Assembly: GCF_019175285.1 (NCBI RefSeq)
Contig: NC_056522.1
Coordinates: 35,546,003-35,610,002, forward strand
Direction: 5' to 3'
DNA: 64,000 bases
Source of the DNA: Sceloporus undulatus
Lineage: Eukaryota; Chordata; Lepidosauria; Squamata; Phrynosomatidae
A program made the translations under genes and the position numbers. The notes under the pieces were generated by a model. It had not been told where the DNA came from. It did no database searches and saw nothing but the letters and a program-made list of their open reading frames with translations. Positions 12,010-24,319 of the stretch are shown here, piece after piece; position 1 is the first letter of the stretch; every line of letters begins with the position of its first letter.

Positions 12010-14552
12010 TAATCTGGGTTTAGCTCCTCCACCTCATGTCTGAATTTCCCCACATCGATCATCACCTACTTTCCTTTACTCTTACTACACTCCTCCGCCC
12101 CGTCATACCGGCCTCCGCCAGTTCAGTGATCTTCATGCTCTTACCTTAACCATCTCACTCAAGCCTTGAATGCATCCTTCGCCTTCTCTTAATCTTGGGG
12201 ACTCTGCTGACTAAGCTAAGTCTTTACTGAATTTCTACGCTCCTTCAATATGACCGCTTTGCCCCATATCTATGCGCGTGTCCTCCTCTTCCTCTATGAC
12301 TAAGCGCAGCCCTGGACCTCCCCGCTGGTAGATTTCTCCGGTCCTCTCCGAGCGGCAGAACGTCCTCTGGAGAAAGTCCGGGAGTGGGCCGAATTATCCA
12401 TTTTAAGGTTCGTTCTTTCGATCCTTTGTCACACGCGCCGGCGATTGCAAAACAAGACTACTTCAAATCATTGAATCTGCGCCAACGAGAGGCGCCAAGA
12501 ACAACACAAAAAAAAAAAAAAAAGATAAAGACCATGCAGCCGCGTGTTTCTCCTGTTGCAATACCTGTTAAACCCTCTCCTCCCTCCGGCTCTCGCATCT
12601 ATTTTTCTCCCCCGAGATCGAAATTACTTCATTACAAGATAACTACCATTCTTCTGAGTTAACCCCCCATGATTTGTGGCCCCCACCATTAATTCGCCTC
12701 TCCCCTCCTATAACAAACTCTCTGTGTTTTCCCCCGGTTTCTTTGGAAGAACTCTCTTCCGGCTGAACTCATCCAACTACCACATGTGTCGCTTACCCAC
12801 TTCCGTCTCGTCTTCTAATCTCTATATCACCCCGCTTTTTGTTACCCTCCCTCCCTATATCTTTAAATCGCTCTCCTCTTCGGTGCCTTCCCTCAGTCTG
12901 CAAACATGCCTTAGTTTTCCCCGTATCCTGAAAAAAACCCTCTCTTGACCACCTCTCCGTGGCTAGCTATCGCCCAATCTCATCTTCTTCCTTCTCTAAG
13001 GTGTTGGAAAGAGTTTGATCCATTCAAGCGTCTGGAAAGTTTTCTGAAACAACGCCATTCTGGACCCTTCCAGTCTGGTTTTAGTCCCAGCTAGCACGCC
13101 ACAGAGACGGACTCTTACGAAGAATCTCAAATGAGCTTTTGCGGGCCAAGGCGAATGGCCTCTATCTATCCGTGTCCCTACGCGATCTGTCCCTGCGGCC
13201 TTTCGACACGTGGCCACTGTCTCCTATAGATGTACTCGCTGACCTTGTTTCTCGGGCAGTGTTCTCGATTGGGTTCACATCTTACGTGTCAGATGCGACT
13301 TGTTTCAGAGTGGTCGCGGTGGTCAGACCTCGGCTCCTGGGTTTCCCCCCCTTATCTGTTGGAGTCCTCAGGGCTCTGGTTTGGGTCCCCTCTGGTCGAT
13401 CTTTAACACACGCTCCCTTGGCAACTTATCAGTTAGGTTGGTTCTCTTACCATCTTTAACGCACGATGATACCCAAACTGTACAGTTCCACCCCTACTTT
13501 CACAGAAGCTGAGCAGAAAGGTGTAGCCCGGTTTAACAGCGGCTCTCCACTGGAATGTTACCAGCGGCGTCGGAAGCTCAATATGTCCCAGACAGAGATT
13601 CTTGTTTTTCCCTCCGAAGCCCACCCTTCACTACCCTTTTCCTATTTCTGTCATAACATCTATCCATACCCGGTCCAGGAAGCCCTAGGCTCGGTTTCAT
13701 CTTTGACTCTTTGATCATTTATCCACAGATTCAAGACTACAGCCAAAGTCTGTGAGATTTTTTGCTCTATAATAATCGCCAAATCCGCCATATCTCCTCA
13801 GCTTCTACCGCAAAAACAATGGTCCATGCCTTAGTGGTCTCACGACTAGACTACTGTAAACCTTCTCCTGGCAGGGCTTCCTCGCTCTCCCTCCACACAT
13901 TAATTTCTGTTCAGCATTCAGCGTGCACGCATTAGTTCACTCGCGCGCCGTTATGATCAAATGTCTCCACTCTGTTGCATCTTCCCCGATCAACTGGATG
14001 CCCTCTATCCTTCCCAGCAGGTAAAAACCTTTTGTTACTGACCTTCAAAGCTCGGCATGGGCTGGCCCCTCTTGAGTTAACTGATCTTCCTCTCATTCCT
14101 ACATCCCTAACTCCGCAACTCTCCGCTCGGTAGGCCAAAATCTCCTTCTCATCCAGGGATCTTCTCTGCCCCAATCCGGTCCGTCCCCGTCCCCTAGCTT
14201 GCCCCTCATTCCTGACCTTCTTCCTCCGCATGCACGGCCATCACCTTCCCTAACCAGCTTTTTAAGACAGAGCTGAAAACCATATTGTTTAGGGAAGCGG
14301 TCAGCCAAGGGAATTTTTATTGTTATCTGGTGTCGACAATGGTTGATGTGATGTGATTTGTTTGATATTTGATGTTTTTAATCTTATTTTCCTTTCTAGA
14401 TGGTAATTTTAATCTATTCCTCTTTTAATTGTTATTATCCGTAAGAATGTACTCCTTGGGCAGGCTTTTATCTACTCCGAATTTTACTAACTTGTACAGC
14501 GCGTGTATAATTTACAGCGCTATGAAATAAAGTTTAATAATAATAATAATAA
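12010..14552 (+). mobile_element. L2-clade LINE, heavily decayed sister of the 55-57 kb copy
   Basis: Matches the L2 at 55.1-57.3 kb throughout, for example AACAAGACTACTTCAAATCA near 12450 and ATGGTCCATGCCTTAGTGG near 13816, and ends with AATAAAGTTTAATAATAAT at 14526-14544. It extends about 230 bp further 5' than the sister. Reading frame is lost everywhere through frequent short insertions and deletions. Fragments of RT are recognisable (GFTSYVSDATCF region, 13139-13459), but none is functional. The element has more CpG than its sister, which is unusual for simple methylation-driven decay. Confidence 0.82.
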
Positions 14553-15210
14553 AGAGTGATGAGAGAAGGATCTAGTAATTGAAAGTTGGAAGATAAAAGA
14601 GCCTTGGGAACCGTGAAAATACCCGCAAGAGATCTAACGATTCAGCTCCTACTTTCTGGCTCATGCATGTTCCTAAAGATATGAAAATATAGGCAGAAAT
14701 GCAGTCCCTTTCAAACAGAACTGCAGTGGTTATTTCAAGGAGCGATGTACAATTCTCTAGTTGCTTAGGTGAGAAAACTGGAGAGAAGGAGATCTCTATG
14801 TGGAAAATTCAGAGTCTCAGAACAAATGGAGAGGTTCTAAAATATAATCTGAGAAATTGACACTAATCTCCTTCATCAACATTGTGGCAAACTAAGGAAA
14901 CATCCGGGGTGCGACATTTACCAGTAAAACCCTTATGAACGAGAGTCAGCTAACAGAACAGAGGATGAAAGGTAAAGTGAGATTTGTTTCCAAGAGTATG
15001 GGATGCTTTCACTGCCATTTTATCCCTGCATCAGTCGCCAGTGTGGCCTTTAGGTGTAGTAGTAGAGACCAGTAATAATGATAGCAAAACTATCAAGACT
15101 ACTAATCATATCCTGTTGTTTTTAAAGTTTCATAAACAATGTTTGTACATGACACTTGGTTTCGCAAGGAATGCCAGGCAATTAGTTTAATGGTGATCAG
15201 GCAAATGCAA
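14553..15210. other. Short unique gap between L2 and hAT-like element
   Basis: AT-rich; nothing recognised. Confidence 0.4.
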
Positions 15211-15445
15211 ACTGGAAGCAGCGCCGGCTCCTAAGGTATTTTGTCACACTAGGCAGGAGAAAGTAGTTGGCACACCTGTTGCACCAGATAATATTTTCAC
15301 CACTTGAGGTTACGCTGTTTACGTTTGTTAAAAGCTAAACATAAACATAAAATGTAGGTTCCAATCTATCGTCACAGTATGGATAATTAGTCAAAAAGCC
15401 AGTTAGGTAGTTTTGTTTAAACCCGGGTAAAAGACTTTTTATTTA

Positions 15446-15676
15446 ATGCTGAGATATGTGGAAGAAAGAACTAAGCAATACATGTTCCGTTTGCAAGTTG
15501 GAGACATTAATTCATTACCTAAGGATGTGAAGAAACAGCTGGAGTCCCATCCCCAGGAATTTGTGGGGGTAGTAGTGGTCCACTATGACCCTAAAACTAA
15601 AAATCGTCACATAAGAGGCAAAAAAGGTGTGGTCAGGAGAAAGAGAGGAGAAAGCCAGGTAAGGGTCACCAGGTGA
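15446..15676 (+). CDS. Unrecognised coding-like fragment
   Basis: An open frame of 76 codons with gene-like composition, MLRYVEERTKQYMFRLQVGD through SLPKDVKKQLESHPQEF, VVVVHYDPKTKNRHIRGKKG and a basic end VVRRKRGESQ. I do not recognise the protein. The sequence after the codon for Q (15659) is GTAAGG, a consensus splice donor, and AG dinucleotides lie just upstream of 15453, so an exon of about 205 bp is conceivable. It sits about 230 bp inside the left end of a hAT-like element, surrounded by sequence whose other frames are badly broken. It may be an exon of the element's own gene, a captured host exon, or chance. Real function is doubtful. Confidence 0.3.
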   Translation: MLRYVEERTKQYMFRLQVGDINSLPKDVKKQLESHPQEFVGVVVVHYDPKTKNRHIRGKKGVVRRKRGESQVRVTR

Positions 15677-15692
15677 GAGGACCAGGGCTGCT

Positions 15693-16147
15693 GCCAACAC
15701 TTCAGAATTAATGCAGTTTGAACCGCGTTAGCTGCCCTTGGCTCCCATGGTGACCGGCTGTCCTAACTGCAAAGGAGGGCAAGGGCAAAATGCAAAAATG
15801 TAGGTCTGTTCAAGTAAAATGGAGAACATGACTAAAGTAAAAGCTAAAAAACCCGCATAGAAATATAAATGCATGGCGTCCTTAGTGATGCTCAAAGGGG
15901 AGGGCCATTTTGGACATGCCTCCTGGACAGAAGACTGAAATGTAAGATATACCCGCAGAAAAAGAGGACATCTGGTCATCTTGCTGGTTACCATGTTATG
16001 GAGCCCTGGGATTTCTAGTTTGTTGTGGCTCCGCTGCCTCTGAACTGAGAAGGCGATAATCGCCTCCAAAATCCAAGATCCCAGGAATTCCACAGAATGG
16101 AGCCAGGGACAGTTAAGCGGTGTCAAATGAATTATTCTGAGTGTAGG
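15693..16147. mobile_element. Palindromic MITE (ATTAATGCAG family) with internal insert
   Basis: Left arm ACTTCAGAATTAATGCAG, right arm ending AATTATTCTGAGTG. Arms carry the usual TCCCAGGAATTCCA motif. About 220 bp of unrelated sequence lies between 15765 and 15990. Confidence 0.65.
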
Positions 16148-16274
16148 TGAAGCCGGTGAAAAAAAGGATGGAAGGATCAGGGGGCGAGAAGAGAAAGACA
16201 CATGAGTAAGGCACACCATTTACAGTGCAGAATAGAAAGAACTAATAAATGAATAAAACAACAACACAACAACA

Positions 16275-16390
16275 CCAAGGAGTGGGCAAGCCACACTTTG
16301 CTCAGCCTCAGAGGAGAGGCCATGGCAAAGCCTTCTCGGAACTCATAATGACCAAGAAACACCCATGATAGGTTTGGCCCTCAGGGCAGG
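16275..16390 (+). repeat. Sauria-type SINE fragment
   Basis: Contains GGGCAAGCCACACTTTGCTC and CTCAGAGG-GGCCATGGCAAA of the tRNA-unrelated SINE body. Confidence 0.6.
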
Positions 16391-16611
16391 GCAGACTCCT
16401 CACTCCAGAGACATGTCCTCCATTCCAACCTTCTGTCCAGAAGGTTTTCAGAAAACTCCTCCATTTTGAGCATGACTAAGAAGCATGCAGTTTACATTCT
16501 AGGAGGTTTGGAGCTTTTCTTGAGTCCTGTTCTCCCTTTTTCTTAATGTTTTTCCATTTTGTGTGCCTTCTTTTGTGGGGAAGACATTGGCGGAGAGACC
16601 AGCTTTTAAAT

Positions 16612-16842
16612 GGATGTTGGAGCCAGTGTGGCGAGTTGTTTTGAGCATTGGCACTGACTCTGGGTTCAAATCCCAGCGCGGCCGTGGAACCAATTGGGGG
16701 ACTTTGGGAGAGTCACACTCTCTCAGCCTCAGAGGAAGGCCATGGCAAGCCCCCCTCTGAACAAACCCTTGCAAGGAAACCCCAGAGAGGGTGGCCAAGG
16801 GAGGCAGAAAGGACTGAGGACCACAACAACAACAACAAAAAG
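16612..16842 (+). repeat. Sauria-type SINE
   Basis: Nearly full length: tRNA-like head (GAGCATTGGCACTGACTCTG, GGTTCAAATCCC), body (GTCACACTCTCTCAGCCTC) and (CAA)n tail. The tail region differs strongly from consensus. Confidence 0.85.
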
Positions 16843-16975
16843 TGGGTGCTAGGAATCATAGAAAAGAGTGAGTGAGTGGGAAGCGGTGGTGATAGGGAAG
16901 GAATAGGGTCAAAGGCTGGGAAGGAGAAAGGGGTTATTTGGTGGTGGGGGGAAGAAGGGGGCCAGGAAAACCCAC

Positions 16976-17062
16976 TAGGTGGGCTTGGGGAGCACTGCTC
17001 GCAGCCTCAGACGGAGGGCCATGGCCAAAGCCTTTCCGTGGCAAAGAAGAGAGGGAGAGAGG
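16976..17062 (+). repeat. SINE body fragment
   Basis: CAGCCTCAGACGGAGGGCCA and preceding bases match the SINE centre. Confidence 0.45.
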
Positions 17063-17340
17063 AAGGAAGGAAGAAGAGAAGGAGGGAGGGAGGTGATGGA
17101 GGGAAGGAAGGAAGAGGAAAGAAGGGGGAAGTAGGAAATAGGAAGGAAGGAAGGAAGGAAGGGGAGGGGAGACGGAGGAAAGAAAGGGGAGGGGAGGGAG
17201 GGAGGGAGGACGGAAGGCAAGAGGAATGGGAGGGAGGGACAGGAGGAAAGAAAGAGGGAGGGAGGACGGAAAAAGGAGAGAAGGAAGGAAAGAGGGGGTA
17301 AGGAAAAAGATAGAGGGAGGAGGAAGGATGAGAAGGGAGG
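17040..17340. repeat. Polypurine (GGAA/GGGA)n tract
   Basis: About 300 bp almost purely A and G on the plus strand. It gives spurious Ser/Pro/Leu-rich frames on the minus strand. Confidence 0.95.
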
Positions 17341-17696
17341 CACTCTGCCACTCCACAACAAACTCCAGCTCCTAGAATTCCATAGCCTTGAGCCAGAAAG
17401 AGTTAAAGCATGCAAACGGTTTAGTCTCCAGTGTGATGCAGCCAAGGAGTTGCAGATGGCACAGCAATTTTCTTCCCTCCTTTCGCCTCAGCAAGCAGCT
17501 CCTCTTCCTGCTACTGGGAGGCGGGCAGTGCTGCTGGCTGCGCTGTGTTTGCTGATTCGGGTATCCCAGGCTAAAGCCACTCTTCTTTCTTTCTCTCGCC
17601 TCCACTCTCTGCGACCCCTAGAGGGTGGCATCCATAGGCAGCCACCTAGTTTCGCCTATCTGGACGGCCGGCCCTGACTGGAGTTCAGAATCCTGC

Positions 17697-18144
17697 TGTA
17701 AGAACCAACAAACTTCACCAATAATCTCCATGACGCACTGCTTAAAATAGCTCCAAAGCAGTGAAGTGTATTGAGATATGAATGAAAGTGATCAGATACG
17801 GCCGGTTTAGTGAAACTCTGAAAAGCAATCGCAAGCCCTCAAGTTAAAAGCACTCCGGCTGTCCCCCCCCTTGTTTTAACTCTCCCGCCTATACCCCCAC
17901 ACCGCGTCGCCCTCCTGTTGCTTCCCAGGCGGGAAATCAGGGTGACCTCGGAGGAGCCTCTGCAGATGTCTCCTTACTAATTACACAGTGGGCTTCCAGA
18001 CCTAGCAGATTCATACCGCCAAGCATCCCAACCCCCATACAAAGCAGATGGCAGACTACAATGTTAAGCCATTACAACAATAATATGAACATAACTACAG
18101 TGGATGGGAATATGATTAGTTATTGGCTTTTGGTAGTTCTGACA
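17697..18144 (-). repeat. LTR of the gypsy fossil (3' LTR)
   Basis: Pairs with 23731-24224; shared blocks include TTATTGAGATATGA, TCAAGTTAAAAGCACTCC and ATTAGTTATTGGCTTTTGG. On the element strand it starts TGTCAGAAC. It begins 20 bp right of the hAT-like element end. Confidence 0.85.
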
Positions 18145-21100
18145 CCTGCCTCCCCAAAACCTTTATTTTAATCCAAGTTTAGGCTGTCAGGTGTATGCCA
18201 AATGAAAAACTCATGACATCCATATGTGGTCCGCCTATTGTACATGTGTAACCACCCACCCATTGCAGACCATATAAACTGGAACATGGCTTTCGCCATG
18301 CACCCAGATATTTCCAAGCCCCTTTACAATCTAGAGTCATCAAAAATCTTTTATTAATTGTCAAAATGTGTCTTCGCACCTCAATTGAGGCAAAAGGCAG
18401 GGCAGCAGTGTTCGTTCCAGTTCATCTTTCAGTCCTTTCCCAGCAGGCTGTCCAGCAGGCTGGAATACATGAACTAGGTGGGGTTAAGATGCTGGTTTGT
18501 ATATCTTGTGGAGACGTTCCAACTCTCAGCACGTCACCTCAATAACCAATTCTTTTGTACAGCTAAACGGACCCTACACAATTGGGGCCTAATTTTTTTG
18601 CAAGGGCACTCTTTGACACTGTTAAGTTCTTGGTGGAAGGAAACACCCAGTCTTCCATCTCTGTAGGTGTCCACAACCAGACTGTTCTGTGGCTGATCAG
18701 CAAAACTGGCTTGTAGTCCAATGTGTGGCCTGCTTTTAAAGCCTCCTGACAATTTTAAGGCAAACTGTCCCGCCATATAGTTGTGGCCCTCAACTTATAC
18801 CCATGGCACCCAGGATGCCTATTGGCGCATCAGGTCGGATAGCGATGGGGATATAACCCTGGGCTCCATAGCCAGAACAACCACTAGTTAGACATAAGGA
18901 GCAATTCCACAAGTGCTTGGCATGACTAGATAGTTGTGAATTGCCACACTTCAGCTGTGGATCCCGGGTGTTAGCAAGTGCAACTCCAGTTGTTTGATGT
19001 AGGTAATTGACATAGCACATTAAAATATACCATCCAAGACGGACCGCATATAACCCTTTCCGTCTGACCGGATCCGTTTGGTGGGTGAAACAAAGCAGAG
19101 CTTAAAGGCCAATTGGCACCCCAGTTTATCCTGTAAGCACCATCCAAAATTTTGAAGTGAAAGATTGTACATCGCGTGTCAGACAGGAATCTATGTCTGG
19201 TGTAAAACAAGTGCAACTTGTATATGTTTTCAATAAAAAAAGGTCAAGCCAGTTTGAGATGCAGATGGTGACCCCACTTGCAAAACCCACATCAGTGTGT
19301 AAACGCATGTGTTGGAGAACAAGTCTGTAAAACCCAAAATGGTTGTCTGTTGCCCAGCTAGGTTCTGGCACAAGTCCGTAATAATCAAGTCCAAGTTGCA
19401 CTATGTGGTTGCCAAGGTTGGGAGGGAGTCTCCACAGGTTGTAATAAGAGCCACTTGGTGTGCGTGTGAGGTTTGGTGCTTCTGGCACAGATTGGGAACC
19501 ACCCTTGTAACATGAACGCCGCCTCAAACTTCCTTATCGAGCCTTGGGCGCACCATAACTTTGCACTCAGGGTCACCCAGGTGTTTAACCAAAACCCCCA
19601 ATGTCCTGCAGATTTGACATTCATGGACAAAGTTCAAGCCAGTTCGCCATGCAGGCATTCAGGCACATTTAAACTTTCCCATCTTGGTCCATACCCCCAT
19701 GTTCAGAACATTTGGAGTTTGGGTTTTTAGGCTTGTCAAACTCCTCCCGCATTCAGTCTTCATAATTTTTCCAAAATTTCCCTCACAATAGGGTCTAGGC
19801 TTTAGTAGAGCGAGACTAGTGTGATGCTTGTGCCCTTGGGAGCGGGTTGGGGTTCACACCTAGCCCTCAATTGTTTTGAGGAGGAAACCAGAAGTCTGTT
19901 AGCTCCCCCCGTTTCCTGTTGTCCCCGACCATGATTCGTAGTGAACAAACCATCGGCGCAAGCACCCACTTAGTCACTTTTGCCAGGAAAGAAATTTTTA
20001 TGTGTGAAAATTGAAAACTTTGTAAAATTCTTTCGCCCATGTCATCGCTGTTTGCGCGAGTCACTAGCTTGAGGGTTTTGGGGGTTTGGCCAGGTGCCTC
20101 TAAGTTTTTCGGTGTATCAGTCCAACACTTCATATAAGGTTGTGCGGTTAGAGTCCCCTCCAAGAATTGCAGCTCCCACCCACATCTAGACGCCCTTTGT
20201 AATGGCATATGCTTCACGGCTTGCCCAAGCAATGGCCATCCGGTTGGGTCGAATCAAAGCTGCTTTTAGACCAAGTGAATGGCAAAGGCCTTTTCACATT
20301 TGGCATTCATCTGTCCCTCTGCAAACAGCACTGCCCCCACTGGCCTCGTCCGATAGGCGTCCACCTGCACCCACAACCAAAAGGTTGTTCGGGGTCTGGT
20401 TTGCTTTAACATACCGGCTCAGTGTCTGAAAACAGTTTTTCATTTAATTGCACAAAAGCCTCAAGTGCACTCCTTAGTCCATTCCACCTTGTAAGGAGGG
20501 TTTCTTTACGGGCCGCCTGTTCTCAACAGTGGGCAAGGCCCCCCTGAATGTTCCCCCTCACTTTGGGTCCTCTCAGCAAGTTGTGTGCTGGGCAAATTGC
20601 AATTTGAGCAAAGTTGGGAATAGAACTGTCTCATAAAAACTTAGCAACACCTAGAAACAACTTTGCACCTGTTTGCGGGTTTTGTTGTTGCGCCAATTCA
20701 TGACATCTTGGACTTGTGTGGGTCGATCTGCAGGACCCTTAGTGGATTGACTCTATACGAACCCATAGATACACTCCAAGTTGTCGTTTAGTATGGAATT
20801 CACGAATTTTGACCAGTTTGACATACAGTTTTTGGTATTCCAACAGTCTTTTGCAACACCACCTGTGCCGCACCAATTTTACATGGCTGGAACAGTGTCT
20901 GGGGAATTTAAATAAGGATATGCATTCCACAGTACACCAGCACACACCATCGTACGAAACAATGTGCTTGCAGTACTTCTGTGGAACTGCAGCTGCATCT
21001 TTTTTTTTTTTTATTAAACACAGACAGGTTCCTCCAAAGACAGTCCAAAAGGGCAGGAACGTAAGGTACTCAATAAGCCCTGAAGGCGCAAGGGAAACGG

Positions 21101-23730
21101 CTGTTTTTGTACTCATTCCTTCTTTAATCCTTACTCGAAAGTGAAGCATCCCTCAAGTCCAACTTGGTGAAGTTGAAAACTTTCCTGTCGCCAAACCTTG
21201 CGTCAGCATGGTCCTTCATTAATGGCCAGGAGGGTATTTGCTCGCTACGACGTTGCTGATAGCATTCAAGATTTTTTAAGTCTAGTGTACCAAGTCGGAG
21301 AGTGGTCCACATCTTCTTGTTCTCTAAGAATGGAACACACGGTTTGCACACAACGGAGACTTGGAGGGGCGGAATAAAGCTCTATAGCCAAATTTCTTAT
21401 TGATGAACTCACTTTCCAATGTCTCCATCTCCTAGGCAGTCATTGCAGGTACAAGTTTAAGGTTTGGGCAGCGGGGGCTCTCCGGTTGGTGCAACTTCTA
21501 TAAGCAACAGTCCGTGTCCCAGGGAATGGGGTGCGGCAGTGACCGGTCACATTCCTTTTCCTCAAAACACGTGCACCTACCAAGTCATGGGTAGACCCAT
21601 GGAAAATTTCCCCATCATCCTGAAGCTGGGTTTGACGGACCGCTTTTGGGGGAACAGGGCCATATACAGTCACCGCTGTGGCTAGGTTGAGAGGTTCCCT
21701 GCACCCAGGGTTACCCTGACAAAGGCCACATGTGTTGCTACATTTAGCCCAGGGTCGTTGAACACCAATGTTTTGTTCTCCAATTGATGTTATGGGTTGT
21801 GAAGAGGACCTAGCCAGTCTATTCCCAACACTAGATCACAACCCCTGGTAGGATGACCACCATCAAACCGGATGGCTATTCCAGCGTCCTGGATGCAATC
21901 TGGTAGGAGCAGTAAGTTCTCTCCGTCTGGTGGCGATGCTGGGTTTTCCACCCCATGACTGTCCTCTCATCTGGCAGGGGAAATGGATTGTTCTCATGGC
22001 AAAGGCATCCAGTGTTATCTGGAGAGATTGCTACCAGTCCGCTCACTGATCAGGTACAATCGTGTTGGCATTCCCGAGTCTAGAGCCAGCCAACCATGGG
22101 CTCGTGTAGTCCCTTTTATTTTTATGCTCCCAAGTTTAACTTCAAGGTACATATATGGAAACACCCCTCGCACTCACCAAGTCCGGGTATGTCATTGGTC
22201 CGGAAGGCCGGTACAAGCTGGGCAAACTGTCCATCGGCACCTGCGGCTGCTGAGCGCTGGCCGGCTGCCCCTTTCCCTTGACCTCCGGAGATGCGGTTTG
22301 CCGCGCCTTGGGTCGCCTTGTTGATACTGTGGCCCTTCTCGGGGACAGGCAGGTCAATCAGGGTGGCCCTTCTTTCCACATGCCCAACAGAGGCCAAGTT
22401 TATCCTGGCGTCTGTTTCTGCCACCTCCGCCGTCAGTCTGTGGGTTGTGCTACCTCTTCGTCCTGGAAGCCGCGGCCTGCCCCTCCCATTGCTGGGAAAG
22501 CCGCCTCGCTGCGTTGGCCAGTGATGATCGCTCCCTGGGTAGCCTCCGCCTCCCAGGCAACAACGAATTTACCAGTCTGTGGAAGTGTTCCGTGGGCGAC
22601 CTCTTCGATCAGGAATCACTCCAGCAGTTCTGCAGCGGAGCATCCTGGAAAGACGTATGGCGCGTCATCATCGCGTCCGGAGATAGTCTCGTATATATTG
22701 GATGCCACCCCTCCGACAGAACTCCATCACGTACTCGGCCACCGATCTGCGTTCATCCTGCTGTTGCAAGGTGGCGAACTTGGGCTTATCGCACCAGGAT
22801 TACCACGCAGGAATGGGTCCTCGCAACCTTGCACGACGAAGAGTCGTTCATGGAAGGCATCCAGGGACCGCAGCTGTGCAGGAGCCCCACCAAATCATAC
22901 AGCTGCACCAACCAACTGAGCCGTTGGCCTTCAGTCGGCCGGCCAAAATATCACCTTCTCGGTTATATCCGGGAAGTCAGTCACCTATCGCCCGGCATGT
23001 GTCCCTGCCACCTGCGCGAGGAAGGAAAGGGAAGCTGTCAGGGTCTCCGTTGAAACTTAGCCTCCTCGCTTACCAGCCAGCAGCACGCTCCCGCAGTGGC
23101 CTTGCTTCCCCACGGTGACTGGCGTGCGGTTCCTCCCGCTCCTCGCCGAACGATGGGCAGCGGGGCCTGGAGCCCTGGACCATCTTTCGTCCTCTCATTC
23201 CTACGCAGTCGGCAGTCCTACATCCAGTGTCCGAGCCGAGGGCTGCTCTGGCGTCGGTGGCTACGTGGTGCCTTCCGGGCCTCCTGGCTCGTTTCTTCCC
23301 TTTCTTTGGGCATCCAGTGGTTGGCCATCCATCTCCTTTTAGTTGGCGGGGAGGTCGTCCTTGACTCACTGCCCACCTCCTCCGCCAAGTCCTCAGCTCC
23401 GGGGCTTTGCCAACATAGCTTCCCCCATCATTCATTGAGTCCACAGGCCGTTCCCAATATGCCAGTCCCGGCGACCGGTTTGTGTCTTCGGTGTCCCTTG
23501 CGCTTGGGTCAAATACAACCAGATCCTCTGGTGTGTTCCTCAGCTGCGGTCCCTGGTCTTGGCGACTGGCTCCCTTGGTCCCTCGAAGGCTCACCTTTCC
23601 CTCCAGTCCCGAGGGACTCGGTTTCATTTCACCCCACTCGATTCTCCCCAGGTGGATGGGTCAAACTGTGCACCTGTCACCTCGGGGGGGTCATGATGGA
23701 CAAAGGAGATTACAGCAGGAGTTCACTAAC

Positions 23731-24224
23731 TGGTAAGATCCAACCAACCTTCACCGAATAATCTCCAACACAGCAACTTGGCTTAAAAGCAGTTGGAAGT
23801 TTATTGAGATATGACTGAACAGTTGATCAGCACAGACTTTTAGTGGAACTCTGAAAAAGCAAATCTCAAGCCTCAAGTTAAAAGCACTCCTGGCCTGGCC
23901 CCACTGTTTTTACTCTGCCAGCCTTCTTACGTCCCACGCACACCTCTCCCTCCTGTTTGCCTGTCCCAGGCTAGAGAAAGCAGGGGTGCCCTTGGAGACG
24001 CTATGGAGCAAGCTCTTGCGAATGTCTCTGTACTAATTAAACTAGGTGCATTCCAGACCTATGCAATTGATCCCGCCCCTGAAAGCATCCAACCCCCACT
24101 AGCAAAGGCAAGGCTAGGCAGACTTACAATTTTAAGCCATTACACACAGATCAATATGCAACTAGTAACTGACAGTGGTATGGTGAATAGTGATTAGTTA
24201 TTGGCTTTTGGTCAGTTTCTGACA
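23731..24224 (-). repeat. LTR of the gypsy fossil (5' LTR)
   Basis: Pairs with 17697-18144. On the element strand it starts TGTCAGAAACTGACC. No clear matching target duplication was seen between CCTGC on the left flank and CACTG on the right. Confidence 0.85.
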
Positions 24225-24319
24225 CACTGCCGCTAATGACGTATACTCGCCACAATTGCAGATTTTCGATAGCAGTTGGCAAGGGTTAGGTAGGCAAAAT
24301 CTGCCCACTTTGGAGGCAA

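Larger units (their letters stand above)
15219..17676. mobile_element. hAT-like DNA transposon remnant with nested insertions
   Basis: Left end CAGCGCCGGC and right end GCCGGCCCTG are inverted matches (9 of 10) starting CAG, as in hAT elements. Flanking 8-bp sequences ACTGGAAG (15211-15218) and ACTGGAGT (17677-17684) agree at 6 of 8 positions. Inside lie a palindromic MITE, SINE pieces, a purine tract and the unrecognised coding-like fragment at 15446. No transposase was recognised. Confidence 0.55.
17697..24224 (-). mobile_element. Broken Ty3/gypsy LTR retrotransposon
   Basis: Fossil LTR element reading right to left, with an LTR at each end and a purine-rich tract (TTTTGGGGAGGCAGG on its own strand) directly before the left LTR. 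Recognisable parts in order: a gag region about 22.2-23.7 kb, protease about 21.7-22.1 kb, reverse transcriptase about 20.7-21.4 kb with the chromovirus-like stretch KLDLRDA, and RNase H/integrase remains further left. All frames are interrupted many times, so it cannot be active. Related elements in lizards carry a chromodomain; I could not locate one here. LTR-LTR divergence implies an old insertion, unless assembly errors contribute. Confidence 0.85.

Noticed and set aside
12676-13714. Plus-strand frames of 70-106 codons
   Set aside because: Fragments of the decayed L2 LINE, not separate genes.
16934-17445. Several Ser/Pro/Leu-rich frames of 114-156 codons on the minus strand
   Set aside because: They are translations of the polypurine tract; composition is low-complexity and no domain is seen.
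17697-18144. Target duplication around the gypsy fossil
   Set aside because: CCTGC and CACTG do not match well enough to claim.
22278-23761. Plus-strand frames up to 221 codons
   Set aside because: They are antisense to the gag region of the minus-strand gypsy fossil and have no resemblance to known proteins.
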